From Bacillota bacterium (GTDB lineage: Bacteria; Bacillota; Clostridia; Acetivibrionales; JAEZXR01), in contig JAEZXR010000114.1 of the NCBI GenBank assembly GCA_023419605.1, positions 1 through 64,000 of the forward strand: a stretch of 64,000 bases of DNA. The letters are read 5' to 3'. Below are positions 8,604 through 18,223 of this stretch, piece by piece. The notes beneath the pieces are model-generated. The model was given only the letters and a program-made list of their open reading frames with translations. It did no database searches and had not been told where the DNA came from. Within the stretch, counting starts at the first letter, position 1. Each line of letters opens with the position of its first letter. The position numbers and the translations under genes were made by a program.

Positions 8604-11129
8604 ATGAAGAAATTTTTAAGTGACATACTGATGCGAAAGTACAAAGCGGAAGAAGGAGCCGCACCGGACTTTGGATACGATCGCGTAGATACTGTTATTG
8701 GTCCGGATACCGTTGAAAAGATAAAAGCAATTTGCAGCAGCAGAAAAATCCCGCTAGACACCTATTTTCTTACAGTTCTTGTGGCGTTGCTGTACAGGTA
8801 TACGGGGGAAGAGGAAATTACAGTAACGCTTTTGGATTCCCGGGAAGGAACCGTAATGGATTTTACAGGGGTAGCAGACGGAGAAAGAAGCTTCGGGGCG
8901 GTTCTGAAGGCTGCCGGAGATTCCGGGCAAGAGGCGTATCGGGGTCCTGCAAGCAAGGACAGGTACTATAATATCCTCTTTGCGCAGGATAAAGAAAATC
9001 CGGGCCGCCATGGGCTTGCCTTCGATCTTTGCGTTACATGGAAGGAAGTCTCCGATGGAATTGCCATCGGCTGTGAATTTAACGGCAGGGAAATTGAAAA
9101 ATCCGACATGGAACGGTTTAGCACACATTTTGTAAAAGCAGCGGAATCTACTGCCTATGCCCCGGAAACAAAACTTTGTGAGCTTGACCTCCTTTCAGCG
9201 GAGGAAAAAGAGCTGCATTTGAAGGAGTTTACTGCTGACGCCGTACCCTTTCCTTCCCATAAAACCGTCGTTGATTTATTTGAGGAACAGGTGCTGCGCT
9301 GTCCCGACAAGGTTGCCGTCCGATGCGGGAAGGAGCAGGTTTCCTACAGTCAGCTCAATGAGAGGGTAAACCGGCTGACAAGGTATTTAAAAAAGAATGG
9401 GATAGGGAAAGAGACTTGCGTGGTTTTGCTGATGGAGCGCTCCATCACTATGATAGAGAGTATCCTGGCCATTTGGAAGGCCGGGGGAGCCTACATTCCG
9501 GTAGACGTCACCTACCCGGAGGAGCGGCTGCGGCTTATTCTGGAAGAGTCGGGCAGTCCCGCGGTTGTAACCTTGTCAGGGCATGTTTCACAGAACCTGC
9601 CCAGAGATACTGCGAGTAGAAGGATCTTTTTGGATCAGGTTCTGGACATTGTCGGAGAAGAGAGCGCGGAAAATATGGATACCGAAGCGGGTCCTGAGAA
9701 TCTGGCCTATGTAATATTTACTTCCGGCTCCACCGGAAAGCCAAAAGGCGCCATGGTAGAACACATCGGCATGCTTAACCATATGTTTGCCAAAATAAAC
9801 GGCCTGGAACTGTCGGATACCAGTATTATTGCCAATAATGCATCCCATTGCTTTGATATCTCCGTATGGCAGATGTTCTGTGCACTCATCCTGGGTGGCA
9901 CCACCATTATTTATCCCAATGAGCTGGTTTTAAATCCCGATGTGTTTATCGATGCAGTGATAGCGGATGAAGTGACGGTGCTGGAAGTCGTACCTTCTTT
10001 CCTTTCGGCCATGCTGGAGCAGTTGGTACACAAAAACAGGCAGTTCCCACGGATGAAATACCTGCTGGTTACAGGCGAAACCCTAAAGCCCAATCTGGTG
10101 CGGAAGTGGTTTGAAATGTACCGTGGAATCAAGCTGGTCAATGCGTATGGGCCTACGGAAGCATCGGATGATATAACCCACTATATAATGGATAAAGACC
10201 CGGGGCTGGAAAACATACCGATAGGCAGGCCGATACAGAATTTTAAAATCTATATCGTTGACCCCTGGATGAAGCTCTGCCCTGTAGGAATCGCAGGAGA
10301 GATCTGTGTTGCGGGAATCGGTGTGGGAAGAGGGTATTTGAATAATCCTGAAAAGACGAAAGAAGCCTTTATGATAAATCCCTTTGGTACGGAAGGGGAA
10401 AGGCTATATAAAACAGGCGATATAGGGCGCTGGACAGCGGCAGGGGAGATCGACTTTATAGGGAGAAAGGACTTTCAGGTGAAAGTGAGGGGCTTTCGCA
10501 TTGAATTGGGAGAAATCGAAACAGCCCTTGAAAAGCATCCCTTTATTCGTCAATCTGTGGTTACAGTACGGGAGGATATCCCGGGAAATAAGTACATAAC
10601 GGCGTATTTTGAAGGTGTGCCGGGAAATGTGCCTGAAAACGGCGAGTTAAGACATTTCCTTGCACAGAGTATACCCGAATATATGATACCGTCAGTGTTC
10701 GTGCCCATGGAAAAGCTTGCTTTGAATTCCAACGGCAAAATTGATCGCCGTGCATTGCCCGTACCTGATTTCAGCAGCGGGGGAAGAGAAACGTACATAG
10801 CTCCCCAGACCGCTCTACAGAAAGAGATTGCAGGGATATGGGAAAATTTATTCGATTTCTCTCCCATCGGACTTGACGATGATTTCCTTGAACTGGGGGG
10901 GCACTCCTTACTGGCTACACAGCTGGTTTTCCGGTTGAATGCACATTTTGACATTTCCGTGCCTCTCCGGGAGGTGCTGACAAAAGGACGAACGGTCCGG
11001 GGGCTGACGGAAATCGTAGAGGAATTGCTGTTGGGTCAGGTGGATGTCAGTGAGATTCAGGAAATGATTCGCGAACTGGAAGGGTTATCGGAAGAAGAGA
11101 TCCGGGCACTGCTTGACGAGCAGGCGTAG
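8604..11129 (+). CDS. Starter NRPS module: half-condensation, adenylation, carrier domain
   Basis: Single-module nonribosomal peptide synthetase, 841 residues. Residues 1-200 resemble only the C-terminal half of a condensation domain (LDTYFLTVLVALLYRYTG) without HHxxxDG, as in loading modules. The A domain has FTSGSTGKPKGAMVEH, FDISVWQMF, NAYGPTEAS, YKTGD and NGKIDRRALP. The carrier domain has LGGHSLLATQLV, whose serine takes phosphopantetheine, and there is a short acidic C-terminal tail that may dock. Aligning with GrsA by eye, the pocket residues read about D-I-W-E-L-T-A-D-D. The acidic residues would suit a basic amino acid such as Dap, but that is inference. ATG at 8604 has GGAGGGGTGGG upstream. 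Confidence 0.9.
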   Translation: MKKFLSDILMRKYKAEEGAAPDFGYDRVDTVIGPDTVEKIKAICSSRKIPLDTYFLTVLVALLYRYTGEEEITVTLLDSREGTVMDFTGVADGERSFGAVLKAAGDSGQEAYRGPASKDRYYNILFAQDKENPGRHGLAFDLCVTWKEVSDGIAIGCEFNGREIEKSDMERFSTHFVKAAESTAYAPETKLCELDLLSAEEKELHLKEFTADAVPFPSHKTVVDLFEEQVLRCPDKVAVRCGKEQVSYSQLNERVNRLTRYLKKNGIGKETCVVLLMERSITMIESILAIWKAGGAYIPVDVTYPEERLRLILEESGSPAVVTLSGHVSQNLPRDTASRRIFLDQVLDIVGEESAENMDTEAGPENLAYVIFTSGSTGKPKGAMVEHIGMLNHMFAKINGLELSDTSIIANNASHCFDISVWQMFCALILGGTTIIYPNELVLNPDVFIDAVIADEVTVLEVVPSFLSAMLEQLVHKNRQFPRMKYLLVTGETLKPNLVRKWFEMYRGIKLVNAYGPTEASDDITHYIMDKDPGLENIPIGRPIQNFKIYIVDPWMKLCPVGIAGEICVAGIGVGRGYLNNPEKTKEAFMINPFGTEGERLYKTGDIGRWTAAGEIDFIGRKDFQVKVRGFRIELGEIETALEKHPFIRQSVVTVREDIPGNKYITAYFEGVPGNVPENGELRHFLAQSIPEYMIPSVFVPMEKLALNSNGKIDRRALPVPDFSSGGRETYIAPQTALQKEIAGIWENLFDFSPIGLDDDFLELGGHSLLATQLVFRLNAHFDISVPLREVLTKGRTVRGLTEIVEELLLGQVDVSEIQEMIRELEGLSEEEIRALLDEQA

Positions 11130-11163
11130 CAGGCAGGCTGTATTCAGACCGGGGGTGAAATCA

Positions 11164-12546
11164 ATGGCAAATATGATCGTGACATCCCACTACACCTGGG
11201 GGGATGTATTACCTTTCCTCAGACTCGGCCAGAGCCTGAAAAACCGGGGACACCGGGTAACGCTGCTTACTCATGGCGCATTTAAAGAAATGGCCTTGGA
11301 GGCGGGGATCAATTTTATAGCAATTGACGCTCCCGAAGACTATCCCCGGTTATTGAAGGATATCGGAAGGATGGGCGATCCCTTGGAGAATCCCAGGGGA
11401 TACATGGAATTTAACGACAAATATCATGGAACGGAGCAGCTTTTGCAGGAATATAACCGGATTGCCGGTCAGTGTTTATCGGAGGATACCGTACTTGTAG
11501 CCAGGCACCGCTCCAGCGCTGCGGCATACCTGGTGTCTGAAAAGCTTGGGATTCCTGTGGTGCCTGTGTTTTTGGCGCCCACCTACATTTATCATTTGCC
11601 TGCGCAAAACGAATTGATCGGGGAGTTTCAGGTCAATAGCATGAATGCAGTCCGTAAAAACCTGGGGCTGGAGCCCATAGAAAGCTGGCTTGCATGGATG
11701 TCTTCCGTCAGGAACTGCGTAGGATTTTGGCCCGAATGGTTCGCCAGGAAGGAAGGCTACGGACCCTTTGAAGTCTCTGCTGCCGGATTTCCGCTGCAAG
11801 GGGTTCCCAGCAGCGGGGAAATCCCTGAAGAAGCGGAAGCCTTTATAAATGCAGGGGAGCCTCCCCTCTTGATTACAGGAGGGACAAGCATGCTTCTCAA
11901 ATCCAATTTTTATCAGGTTGCGGTAGAAGCGTGCAGGATTTTAAACCACCGTGCGATTTTGCTGTGCAAACATAAAGAGTTGATACCGGAGAAACTTCCG
12001 GACTTTATTCGGGCTTATGAATTTTTACCTTTGGACAATATTTTGCATCGAATGAAGCTCATCCTTCATCACGGAGGTATCGGCACCATTGCCGGGGCAG
12101 CCCGGGCAGCAGTCCCGCAGCTTGCACTGGCAGCGGATACGGACCGGCCGGATAATGCGCTGCGTATAAAGGAAAAGGGCATTGGAGAATATTTGCCACC
12201 CATCCAATGGCAGGGGGGGATGATTGCCGAGAAGCTGCGCGCTTTAATGACTCCTGCGGTAAAGAAACAGTGTGAGAGTACTTCAGCGGAATTAAAGAGC
12301 AAAGACGCTTTAGCCACGGCAGGCGAAGTTATAGAAAGTGCGGTAGGAAACAAGGCATGGGTCGTAAAGTATGATACACCCACAGCGGGTACTTCTGCGC
12401 CGGTCTGTCCGGGAAAGGACCGGACCCAAGCTGTCCGTGCGGGAATTGCAGAAGAGATAAGCCCTTTGGGTGGACTCTCGGAGGAGAGAAAATCAGCGCT
12501 CCTTCTTATGGTAAGAAAGAAGCGGGAAAGGGGAACGGGAACATGA
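11164..12546 (+). CDS. GT1/MGT-type glycosyltransferase
   Basis: GT-B fold glycosyltransferase related to macrolide and natural-product glycosyltransferases, 460 residues. The N-terminal acceptor half begins MANMIVTSHYTWGDVLPF. The C-terminal nucleotide-sugar site carries HHGGIGTIAGAARAAVPQL and DRPDNALRI. ATG at 11164 follows GGGGGTGAAATCA. The last ~70 residues extend past the usual fold and are polar, ending LSEERKSALLLMVRKKRE. That resembles the LSEEQRAVLAM start of the next NRPS, so a docking function is possible. Its stop overlaps the next start as ATGA, so the two were co-translated. It probably glycosylates the peptide product; sugar and acceptor are unknown. Confidence 0.85.
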   Translation: MANMIVTSHYTWGDVLPFLRLGQSLKNRGHRVTLLTHGAFKEMALEAGINFIAIDAPEDYPRLLKDIGRMGDPLENPRGYMEFNDKYHGTEQLLQEYNRIAGQCLSEDTVLVARHRSSAAAYLVSEKLGIPVVPVFLAPTYIYHLPAQNELIGEFQVNSMNAVRKNLGLEPIESWLAWMSSVRNCVGFWPEWFARKEGYGPFEVSAAGFPLQGVPSSGEIPEEAEAFINAGEPPLLITGGTSMLLKSNFYQVAVEACRILNHRAILLCKHKELIPEKLPDFIRAYEFLPLDNILHRMKLILHHGGIGTIAGAARAAVPQLALAADTDRPDNALRIKEKGIGEYLPPIQWQGGMIAEKLRALMTPAVKKQCESTSAELKSKDALATAGEVIESAVGNKAWVVKYDTPTAGTSAPVCPGKDRTQAVRAGIAEEISPLGGLSEERKSALLLMVRKKRERGTGT

Positions 12547-14516
12547 GCAATGTAAAAACTCTTATGGAAAAACTCTCGGAGGAGCAGAGGGCGGTCCTGG
12601 CGATGAAAACCGTCAAAAGGAAAAAAGCGGAGAACAGCGAGGAAGGCATTCCTGTACTGCCAAGAAATAAGGAAGCGAACAGCTTCCAACTGTCTTTCGC
12701 CCAGCAGAGGCTCTGGTTTATGGAGCAGTTTGAGTCGGGAAGCTCTAAAAACAATTTCTGCAATTCTTATCGGATAAAAGGATTTCTAAATATAGAGGCG
12801 CTGGAATACGCATTAAATAAAATCATTCAACGGCATGAGATTTGGAGAACTACCTTCCATTATGTACAGGGAGAAGGAATGCAGACCGTTGCTCCGGAAT
12901 TGCAGATAAAGGTGGAAACCCTTGACTTCCGGGGAAAGACGGAAGAGGAGGTTTATGACTGTGTAGAGGAAATTGTGGAGGCCCGTTTTGATCTGACGGC
13001 GGCTCCCCTGGCCAATGCCATTGTCATCAAAGTATCGGAGGAGGAGCAGTTATTCCTGTGGAAAACACATCACATCGCCAATGACGGATGGTCCATTGAG
13101 AACTTTGTGAATGAATTGGAAGCTTTCTATCGGTGCTTTACCCAGGGGGAAGAAGTATCTTTGCCCGAACTGCCTGTTCAATATGCCGATTTTTCCGTCT
13201 GGCAGAGAAATTGGCTTAAGGGAGAAGCCCTGGAAAAACAAATCTATTAGTTGGAAAAAGAAGCTGGGAGGGGAACTTCCTGTACTCGAGCTTCCCCTGG
13301 ACAGGCCCAGGCAGTGAAGACGACCAATGCCGAGAATGCTTACCGCACCATCTCCTGCGGCCTGATGGAGAAGCTAAAGGAGCTGGGGAGAAAAGAGGGC
13401 TGTACTTCTTTTATGACGCTGCTGGGCGTTTTTAACGTACTCCTTCACAGGTATACGGGACTTAAGGATATTATCGTCGGTTCTCCCATTGCCAACAGAA
13501 GACGACATGAATTGGAAAAACTCATCGGCTTTTTTGCCAATATACTGGTTTTTCGTACGGCTTTAAGCAGCGAAATGAGCTTTGTAGAATTGTTGAGCCG
13601 GGTCAGGGATACTACGCTGGAAGCCTATGAGCATCAGGATGTTCCCTTTGAGCGGCTGGTGGATGAACTGCGGGTTAAGCGTGATCTGAGCAATACGCCC
13701 ATATTCCAGGTCATGTTTGTATATGAAAACAAGCCGGACAGGAATCCGCAGCTCCCCGGACTTGACATTGAACCCTATGTCATGGATTCGAAATCGGGAA
13801 GCTTTGATATCACCCTGTATGTTGTAGAAGCTCCAGAAGGGCTGAAACTGCGGGCTGCTTACAATTCCGACCTGTTCAACAGGGACACCGTTGAAAGGCT
13901 TTTATCCCATTTTGAAATACTGGTCCGCAGTGCTATTGCCGACCCGCAGCAGTCCATCGCGGAATTGCCCCTGTTATCGCCGGAAGAGCAGGAGCTCCAG
14001 GCAGCGTGGAATAATACCTATGTGGATTTTGAAAAAGCCGGCGGTATCCATACCCTGTTCGAAAAGCAGGTTGAAGCGGCGCCAGAGGCTGTAGCCATAC
14101 ACTTTGAAGGAAAATACCATACTTACGGTGAGCTGAACAAAAAAGCAAACAAGCTGGCCCGTTATCTTCAGGATCAAGGGATCGGGCCCGACGACAAGGT
14201 GGCACTTTTCATGGAGCGGTCCCTGGAAATCATGGCAGCCATGCTGGGTGTTCTTAAAGCGGGTGCTGCCTATGTTCCTATCGACCCGGTGTATCCGAAG
14301 GACAGGGTTGGGTATATGTTGAAAGAGGCATCGGCAAAGCTCCTTATCACTACTTCCGATTTGGATGTGGAAGCAGAGGATTTCCGTGATACCGGAATCT
14401 TTTGCATGGATACACAGTGGGGGAGTATCGAGGGATATAAGGACGAGAATTTGCAGATAGAAGTAGAGCCTTCAAAGGCTGCTTATACCATATTTACGTC
14501 GGGTTCCACGGGAAGG
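12543..14516 (+). pseudogene. NRPS C-A gene, frameshifted and truncated in the A domain
   Basis: Remains of a second NRPS module. A docking-like start leads into a condensation domain with its active site HHIANDG intact, then the beginning of an A domain. Reading stops at TAG 13248-13250 in the middle of the C domain. The expected continuation WKKKLGGELPVLELPLDRPR lies in another frame (about 13262-13312), and the original frame resumes at AVKTTNAEN, so two nearby opposite indels are needed. The A domain runs to core A3 (FTSGSTGR) and there becomes unrelated sequence at about 14510. The natural A4-A10, carrier and release domains are gone. Sequencing error could explain the indels but not the truncation. 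A peptide pathway ending here cannot be complete. Confidence 0.85.
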
Positions 14517-14707
14517 CTGCCACCTGTTATCCGGGATTTGAAGAGTATTTGGCCGGTGCGGAATGCAGAACCGAAAGGGTGGTGCAGGAAGGTAAGTTGA
14601 TTACCTCCCGGGGACCCGGGACAGCCATGGAGTTTTCGCTAAAGCTGGTGGAAGCCGCAGCGGGCAAGGAACTCGCCGATGACATAAGGGAGGGAACACT
14701 GCTGTAA
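14510..14707 (+). pseudogene. 3' remnant of a DJ-1/PfpI (YajL-like) gene
   Basis: In a frame different from the NRPS remnant, the codons from 14510 to TAA 14705-14707 read like the last ~65 residues of a DJ-1 family protein, with CYPGFEEYLAG, ITSRGPGTAMEFSLKLVE and AGKELADDI. The N-terminal two thirds, including the nucleophile-elbow cysteine, are missing. The switch coincides with a GGGAAGG stretch that also fits the A3 core codons of the NRPS, suggesting a deletion through microhomology. No start or ribosome site serves this piece, so it should be non-functional. Confidence 0.8.
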
Positions 14708-14800
14708 TCCCATGCTTTTACCTCTCGGGCAATTGCCTTCCGTGGGCAGCGAGCCACCCAAACAATATTATAAAATGTTTTCCTATTTTTTTATTTCTGC

Positions 14801-14846
14801 AAAAGCGGGAGAAGTGGAGAAATTCGCCACTTTGCCCGCTTTTTTG
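14801..14846 (+). terminator. Terminator after the NRPS/DJ-1 fusion
   Basis: AAAAGCGGG pairs with CCCGCTTTT, with an inner GTGG/CCAC pair, followed by T6. Probably the original terminator of the DJ-1 gene. Confidence 0.85.
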
Positions 14847-14942
14847 TATTTGCACAAGCTGTAGCGCAAGAAGAGGAAAGTTGATATTGGAATAATTTTA
14901 CTGTATACTTTATAGAGAATAATTAAGAAGTGAGGTATTCAA

Positions 14943-16148
14943 ATGAAAAGGGAAATCAAGGGATTCATAGCAGGAGTTATTACTACGGCGGTGCTTTCCG
15001 CCGGTGCTTTTACAGCTTTGGGAGAGCCTGTAGAGAAAACCATTACGGCTATCTATAACGGAATTAAGATTTATGTTGACGGGAATCAAATTCAGACCAA
15101 GGATGCTTTGGGAAACGAAGTGAAGCCCTTCGTCTATAATGGAAGCACCTATCTGCCGCTGCGGGCCATCGCGGAAGCCCTGGGAAAGGAAGTGATCTGG
15201 GAGGAGCCTACCAACAGTGTCTATATCATGCAAAAGCCGGAGAAGGAGGAATATAAGGAAGTTACTGTGGGAACGGCAGCGGAGTTTGTGAAAGCCCTTG
15301 GCTCAAACAGGAAGATAATATTAAAGCCGGGAGTATATGACCTGTCCAGTGTGGAACAGAGGAACAGCCCGAATTCGTCTGTAATTTGGGAACCGGTATC
15401 GGATGGGAAGGAATTAAATCTTCAAAATGTGAAAAACCTTACCATAGAAGGTTCCAGCGAAGGGAAGACGGAAATCACGGTTACACCCCGATATGCCCAT
15501 ATTATGAATTTTGATGGCGCCGAGAATATTACCATTAAAAATATTGTGGCGGGACATTCGCCCAAGGAATATGCATGTGATGCAGGCGTGTTGAAATTCA
15601 GCAACAGCAGGGACATCTCCATAGGCAAGTCGGAACTTTACGGCTGCGGAAGTATAGGGCTGACACTGAACCGGGTACAAAACCTGGATATGGATCAGTC
15701 GGTTATAACGCAATGTTCCCTGCGGGCTTTTGATATTAGCTTTTCACAGGATATCCGCATCACACAAAGCAAATTCTCCAATGGAAAAGAATATGATGGC
15801 TTTGCCCTTATAAGCTCTTCCGACCATATCACCTTTGAGAAATGTGAAATAACGGATAATCAATTCACATGGGATTTTATCGCTGTGCCGGATTCCACCG
15901 ATATCGTGTTTAATCAATGCAGCTTTTTAAATAACGTCCGAATAATAAACGAAAATGAGCCTGATTATCCCAATTACTTTATTAGCAGCATGTTGTCGGA
16001 GAAAGAGTTTTGTAAAGTAATAATTAGGGATTCCATCCTTAAGGGAAACAAGAGCAACTACCTGGCCGTCAATAAAAATAATGTTACTTTTGAGAATTGC
16101 AAACTGGAGGACAATACATTTAGAAAAGGAGAATATTTTAAATTCTAA
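14943..16148 (+). CDS. Secreted stalk-domain protein with beta-helix repeats
   Basis: Exported protein of 401 residues. A short basic N-terminus and hydrophobic stretch (residues 7-27) form a signal peptide. Residues 35-98 match the copper amine oxidase N-terminal-like 'stalk' domain (FVYNGSTYLPLRAIAEALG), a common surface module in Clostridia. The remainder carries short repeated strands such as NLTIEGSS, NITIKNIVAG and HITFEKCEITDN, typical of a right-handed parallel beta-helix seen in polysaccharide-binding or -cleaving proteins. No catalytic triad can be assigned. GAAGTGAGG precedes the ATG, TATACT/TATAGA promoter-like hexamers lie about 30 bases upstream, and its own terminator follows. 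A cell-surface glycan role is inferred. Confidence 0.75.
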   Translation: MKREIKGFIAGVITTAVLSAGAFTALGEPVEKTITAIYNGIKIYVDGNQIQTKDALGNEVKPFVYNGSTYLPLRAIAEALGKEVIWEEPTNSVYIMQKPEKEEYKEVTVGTAAEFVKALGSNRKIILKPGVYDLSSVEQRNSPNSSVIWEPVSDGKELNLQNVKNLTIEGSSEGKTEITVTPRYAHIMNFDGAENITIKNIVAGHSPKEYACDAGVLKFSNSRDISIGKSELYGCGSIGLTLNRVQNLDMDQSVITQCSLRAFDISFSQDIRITQSKFSNGKEYDGFALISSSDHITFEKCEITDNQFTWDFIAVPDSTDIVFNQCSFLNNVRIINENEPDYPNYFISSMLSEKEFCKVIIRDSILKGNKSNYLAVNKNNVTFENCKLEDNTFRKGEYFKF

Positions 16149-16168
16149 CTGTCAGAACCAATAAATAG

Positions 16169-16210
16169 AAAGGGGCGATTCGGCTGGAAAATAACTGAAT
16201 CGTCCCTTTA
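16169..16210 (+). terminator. Terminator after the stalk-domain gene
   Basis: AAAGGGGCGATTCGG pairs with CTGAATCGTCCCTTT across a short AT-rich loop. Confidence 0.75.
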
Positions 16211-16273
16211 AAATTACCGGGTAGTAATAAAGTCCCGGGAGGATTTACCGCCCGGTATCATACATCGGAGAAC

Positions 16274-16837
16274 CTACTGCATGGAATGCGTGCTGCTGTT
16301 CCGTGATGATTTGCGTACTGCCGCTTTATAAATCCGAAAAACGATCCAGGAGCAGAAAAGGCCTACTATAATGCCACCCAGGATGTCCGTAGGATAGTGA
16401 ACGAACAGGTACATTCTGGAAAAAGCAATCAAAGCGGCAAGGATAACCATGGGAATTCTATACTGTTTGAACTCCCTCCAAAGTATTCCGACAGCAGCAA
16501 AGGAAGAGGAAGTATGGCCGGAAGGGAAGGAATAGGACTGGGGTTTGGCAATGAGCAAATCCAGGGCCGGCATACTGACAAAGGGCCTCGGCCGTTGAAA
16601 CAGATGCTTTAGTATTCCATCTCCCACCAAATAAGTTAACAGTAAGGCTCCAAGGGTCATAAAGCCCACATGCCTGTATTTCTTGCTTATGAGTAAAGGC
16701 AGGGATAATATAATCCAAATCATGCCATTGTTCCCCAGTGTTGTTATTACAGGGATGATTTTATCCAATAGGGAATTGTGCAAATGATGACTGATAAAAT
16801 TCAATATGTTTATATCAAAATTTTGTATTATCGACAT
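16274..16837 (-). CDS. PAP2-family phosphatase, undecaprenyl-diphosphatase-like
   Basis: Membrane phosphatase of 187 residues with the three PAP2 signatures in order: KHLFQRPRP near residue 80, PSGHTSSS near residue 105, and SRMYLFVHYPTD near residue 145, which includes the catalytic histidine. Five to six hydrophobic segments flank them. BcrC-type members dephosphorylate undecaprenyl diphosphate for cell-wall lipid recycling; others act on phosphatidic acid or phosphatidylglycerophosphate. The ATG has GGAAGGTAAGC upstream. It is monocistronic and converges with the stalk-protein gene. The exact lipid substrate cannot be read from sequence. Confidence 0.85.
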   Translation of the reverse strand: MSIIQNFDINILNFISHHLHNSLLDKIIPVITTLGNNGMIWIILSLPLLISKKYRHVGFMTLGALLLTYLVGDGILKHLFQRPRPFVSMPALDLLIAKPQSYSFPSGHTSSSFAAVGILWREFKQYRIPMVILAALIAFSRMYLFVHYPTDILGGIIVGLFCSWIVFRIYKAAVRKSSRNSSTHSMQ

Positions 16838-17058
16838 TATAGCTTACCTTCCTTTGCTCTTTGCTTTCGATTTAAAAACCTGTTAATTCCCGGCAGTACT
16901 CAAATAATTATAATAGCAAATATAAAAAATGTGAAGTTGTTTTTTACTTTTCACAGGTTATTCTATCAAGGAAATTTATGCCTGCATGGAGGGTTTTCTT
17001 ACTATTCTAAAGCTGTACACCTATATATTGGCAGGGCACTGAAAGATTCCAGGGTAAA

Positions 17059-17096
17059 TAAAAAAGTCCGACGCCGATTGAATACCGGAGCCGGAT
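17059..17096 (-). terminator. Terminator of the GH130 operon (minus strand)
   Basis: On the minus strand, TCCGGCTCCG pairs with CGGCGTCGGA (one mismatch, one wobble) and is followed by TTTTTTATTT. It lies about 45 bases after the GH130 stop. Confidence 0.7.
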
Positions 17097-17138
17097 AAAG
17101 ATACCATAAGCTTTTCCTAGCCTTGTCATATTTTTCTA

Positions 17139-18161
17139 TTACATAATACCTGTTTCACGGTCCTCTGCGATGACCTCATCATGCTCAATCACATAGCTGA
17201 CAATTTCTTCAACGGTTGTGTAGGCGACGCATACATAGGTGTCGGCTGCTCCATAGTAAATGACGATTCTTCCCGTATCTGCGTCTTGAAGGGTGGCGCA
17301 GGGAAAAATTACGTTGTTTACAAATCCTCTTTCCTCATACCACTCCTCCGGTGTTAATACATAATTGCCGCAGCGGTATTTTATCCTGGAGGGCTCATCA
17401 ATATCCAAAATAACGGCTCCCATACTGTACACATATCCGTTGCAGGTCTGTGTGACACCGTGGTAGAACATAAGCCACCCTTCCGTTGTTTCTATGGGGG
17501 CGGCGCCGCTGCCGATTTTTAAATTTTGCCACCAGCCATAGCCGCCTTTTCCCATAACATGTCTGTGATTGCCCCAGAATTTCATATCGGGACTGTCACT
17601 CAGGAAAATGTCGCCAAAAGGTGTATGGCCGCTGTCACTGGGGCGGGAGGCCAGCACAAACATATTGTTGATTTTTCTTGGAAACAGGACTCCATTCCGG
17701 TTAAAGGGGAGAAACGGATTTGCCAGACGGACAAAGGTCTTGAAGTCCTTGGTTTTTGCCAGTCCCAGGGCGGCTCCGTAGAAATCGGTACACCAGATAA
17801 TATAATAGGTATCTTCGATTTTTACCAACCGTGGATCATAGGCATAACAAGGCTGATAGGGCCGTCCCTCTTCGTCGGTGAAGTCGATGCACCTCTCTTC
17901 AATGGACCAGGTAAGTGCGTCCTCGCTCCAGCCAAGGTGCAGGTAGGGACGCCCATTCACTGTTTCCGCCCGAAAAACCCCTGCAAATTTACCGAGATAG
18001 GGTACCACGGCGCTGTTGAAAATTCTGGACACTCCGTTTACAGGATTGCGGGAAATGATGGGATTGGCTGTGTGCCGCCAAACCGGCCCACGAAAGCCTT
18101 GGGGCTTTTCCTGCCAGGGAATGGCGGGTAAACTGCTTCCGATGATTTTTATTTTCTTCAT
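17139..18161 (-). CDS. GH130 beta-mannoside phosphorylase
   Basis: Cytoplasmic glycoside phosphorylase of family GH130, 340 residues. The family releases mannose-1-phosphate from beta-linked mannosides using inorganic phosphate. The five-bladed propeller pattern is visible (NPIISRNPVNG, FRAETVNGRPYLHLG, FYHGVTQTCNGYVYSMGAV, IVIYYGAADTYVCVAYT), with proton-donor Asp109 in YDPRLVKIED. It is the last gene of a minus-strand unit with a sugar ABC importer, so imported mannosides are probably cleaved by phosphorolysis. The linkage (beta-1,4 mannan, beta-1,2, or mannosyl-GlcNAc of N-glycans) cannot be decided. Confidence 0.88.
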   Translation of the reverse strand: MKKIKIIGSSLPAIPWQEKPQGFRGPVWRHTANPIISRNPVNGVSRIFNSAVVPYLGKFAGVFRAETVNGRPYLHLGWSEDALTWSIEERCIDFTDEEGRPYQPCYAYDPRLVKIEDTYYIIWCTDFYGAALGLAKTKDFKTFVRLANPFLPFNRNGVLFPRKINNMFVLASRPSDSGHTPFGDIFLSDSPDMKFWGNHRHVMGKGGYGWWQNLKIGSGAAPIETTEGWLMFYHGVTQTCNGYVYSMGAVILDIDEPSRIKYRCGNYVLTPEEWYEERGFVNNVIFPCATLQDADTGRIVIYYGAADTYVCVAYTTVEEIVSYVIEHDEVIAEDRETGIM

Positions 18162-18223
18162 TCTATTTTATCCTTTCTGTTGTTGTAAATGTCAAAGTTA
18201 TTACTGCCCATACCCAGGGGTAC

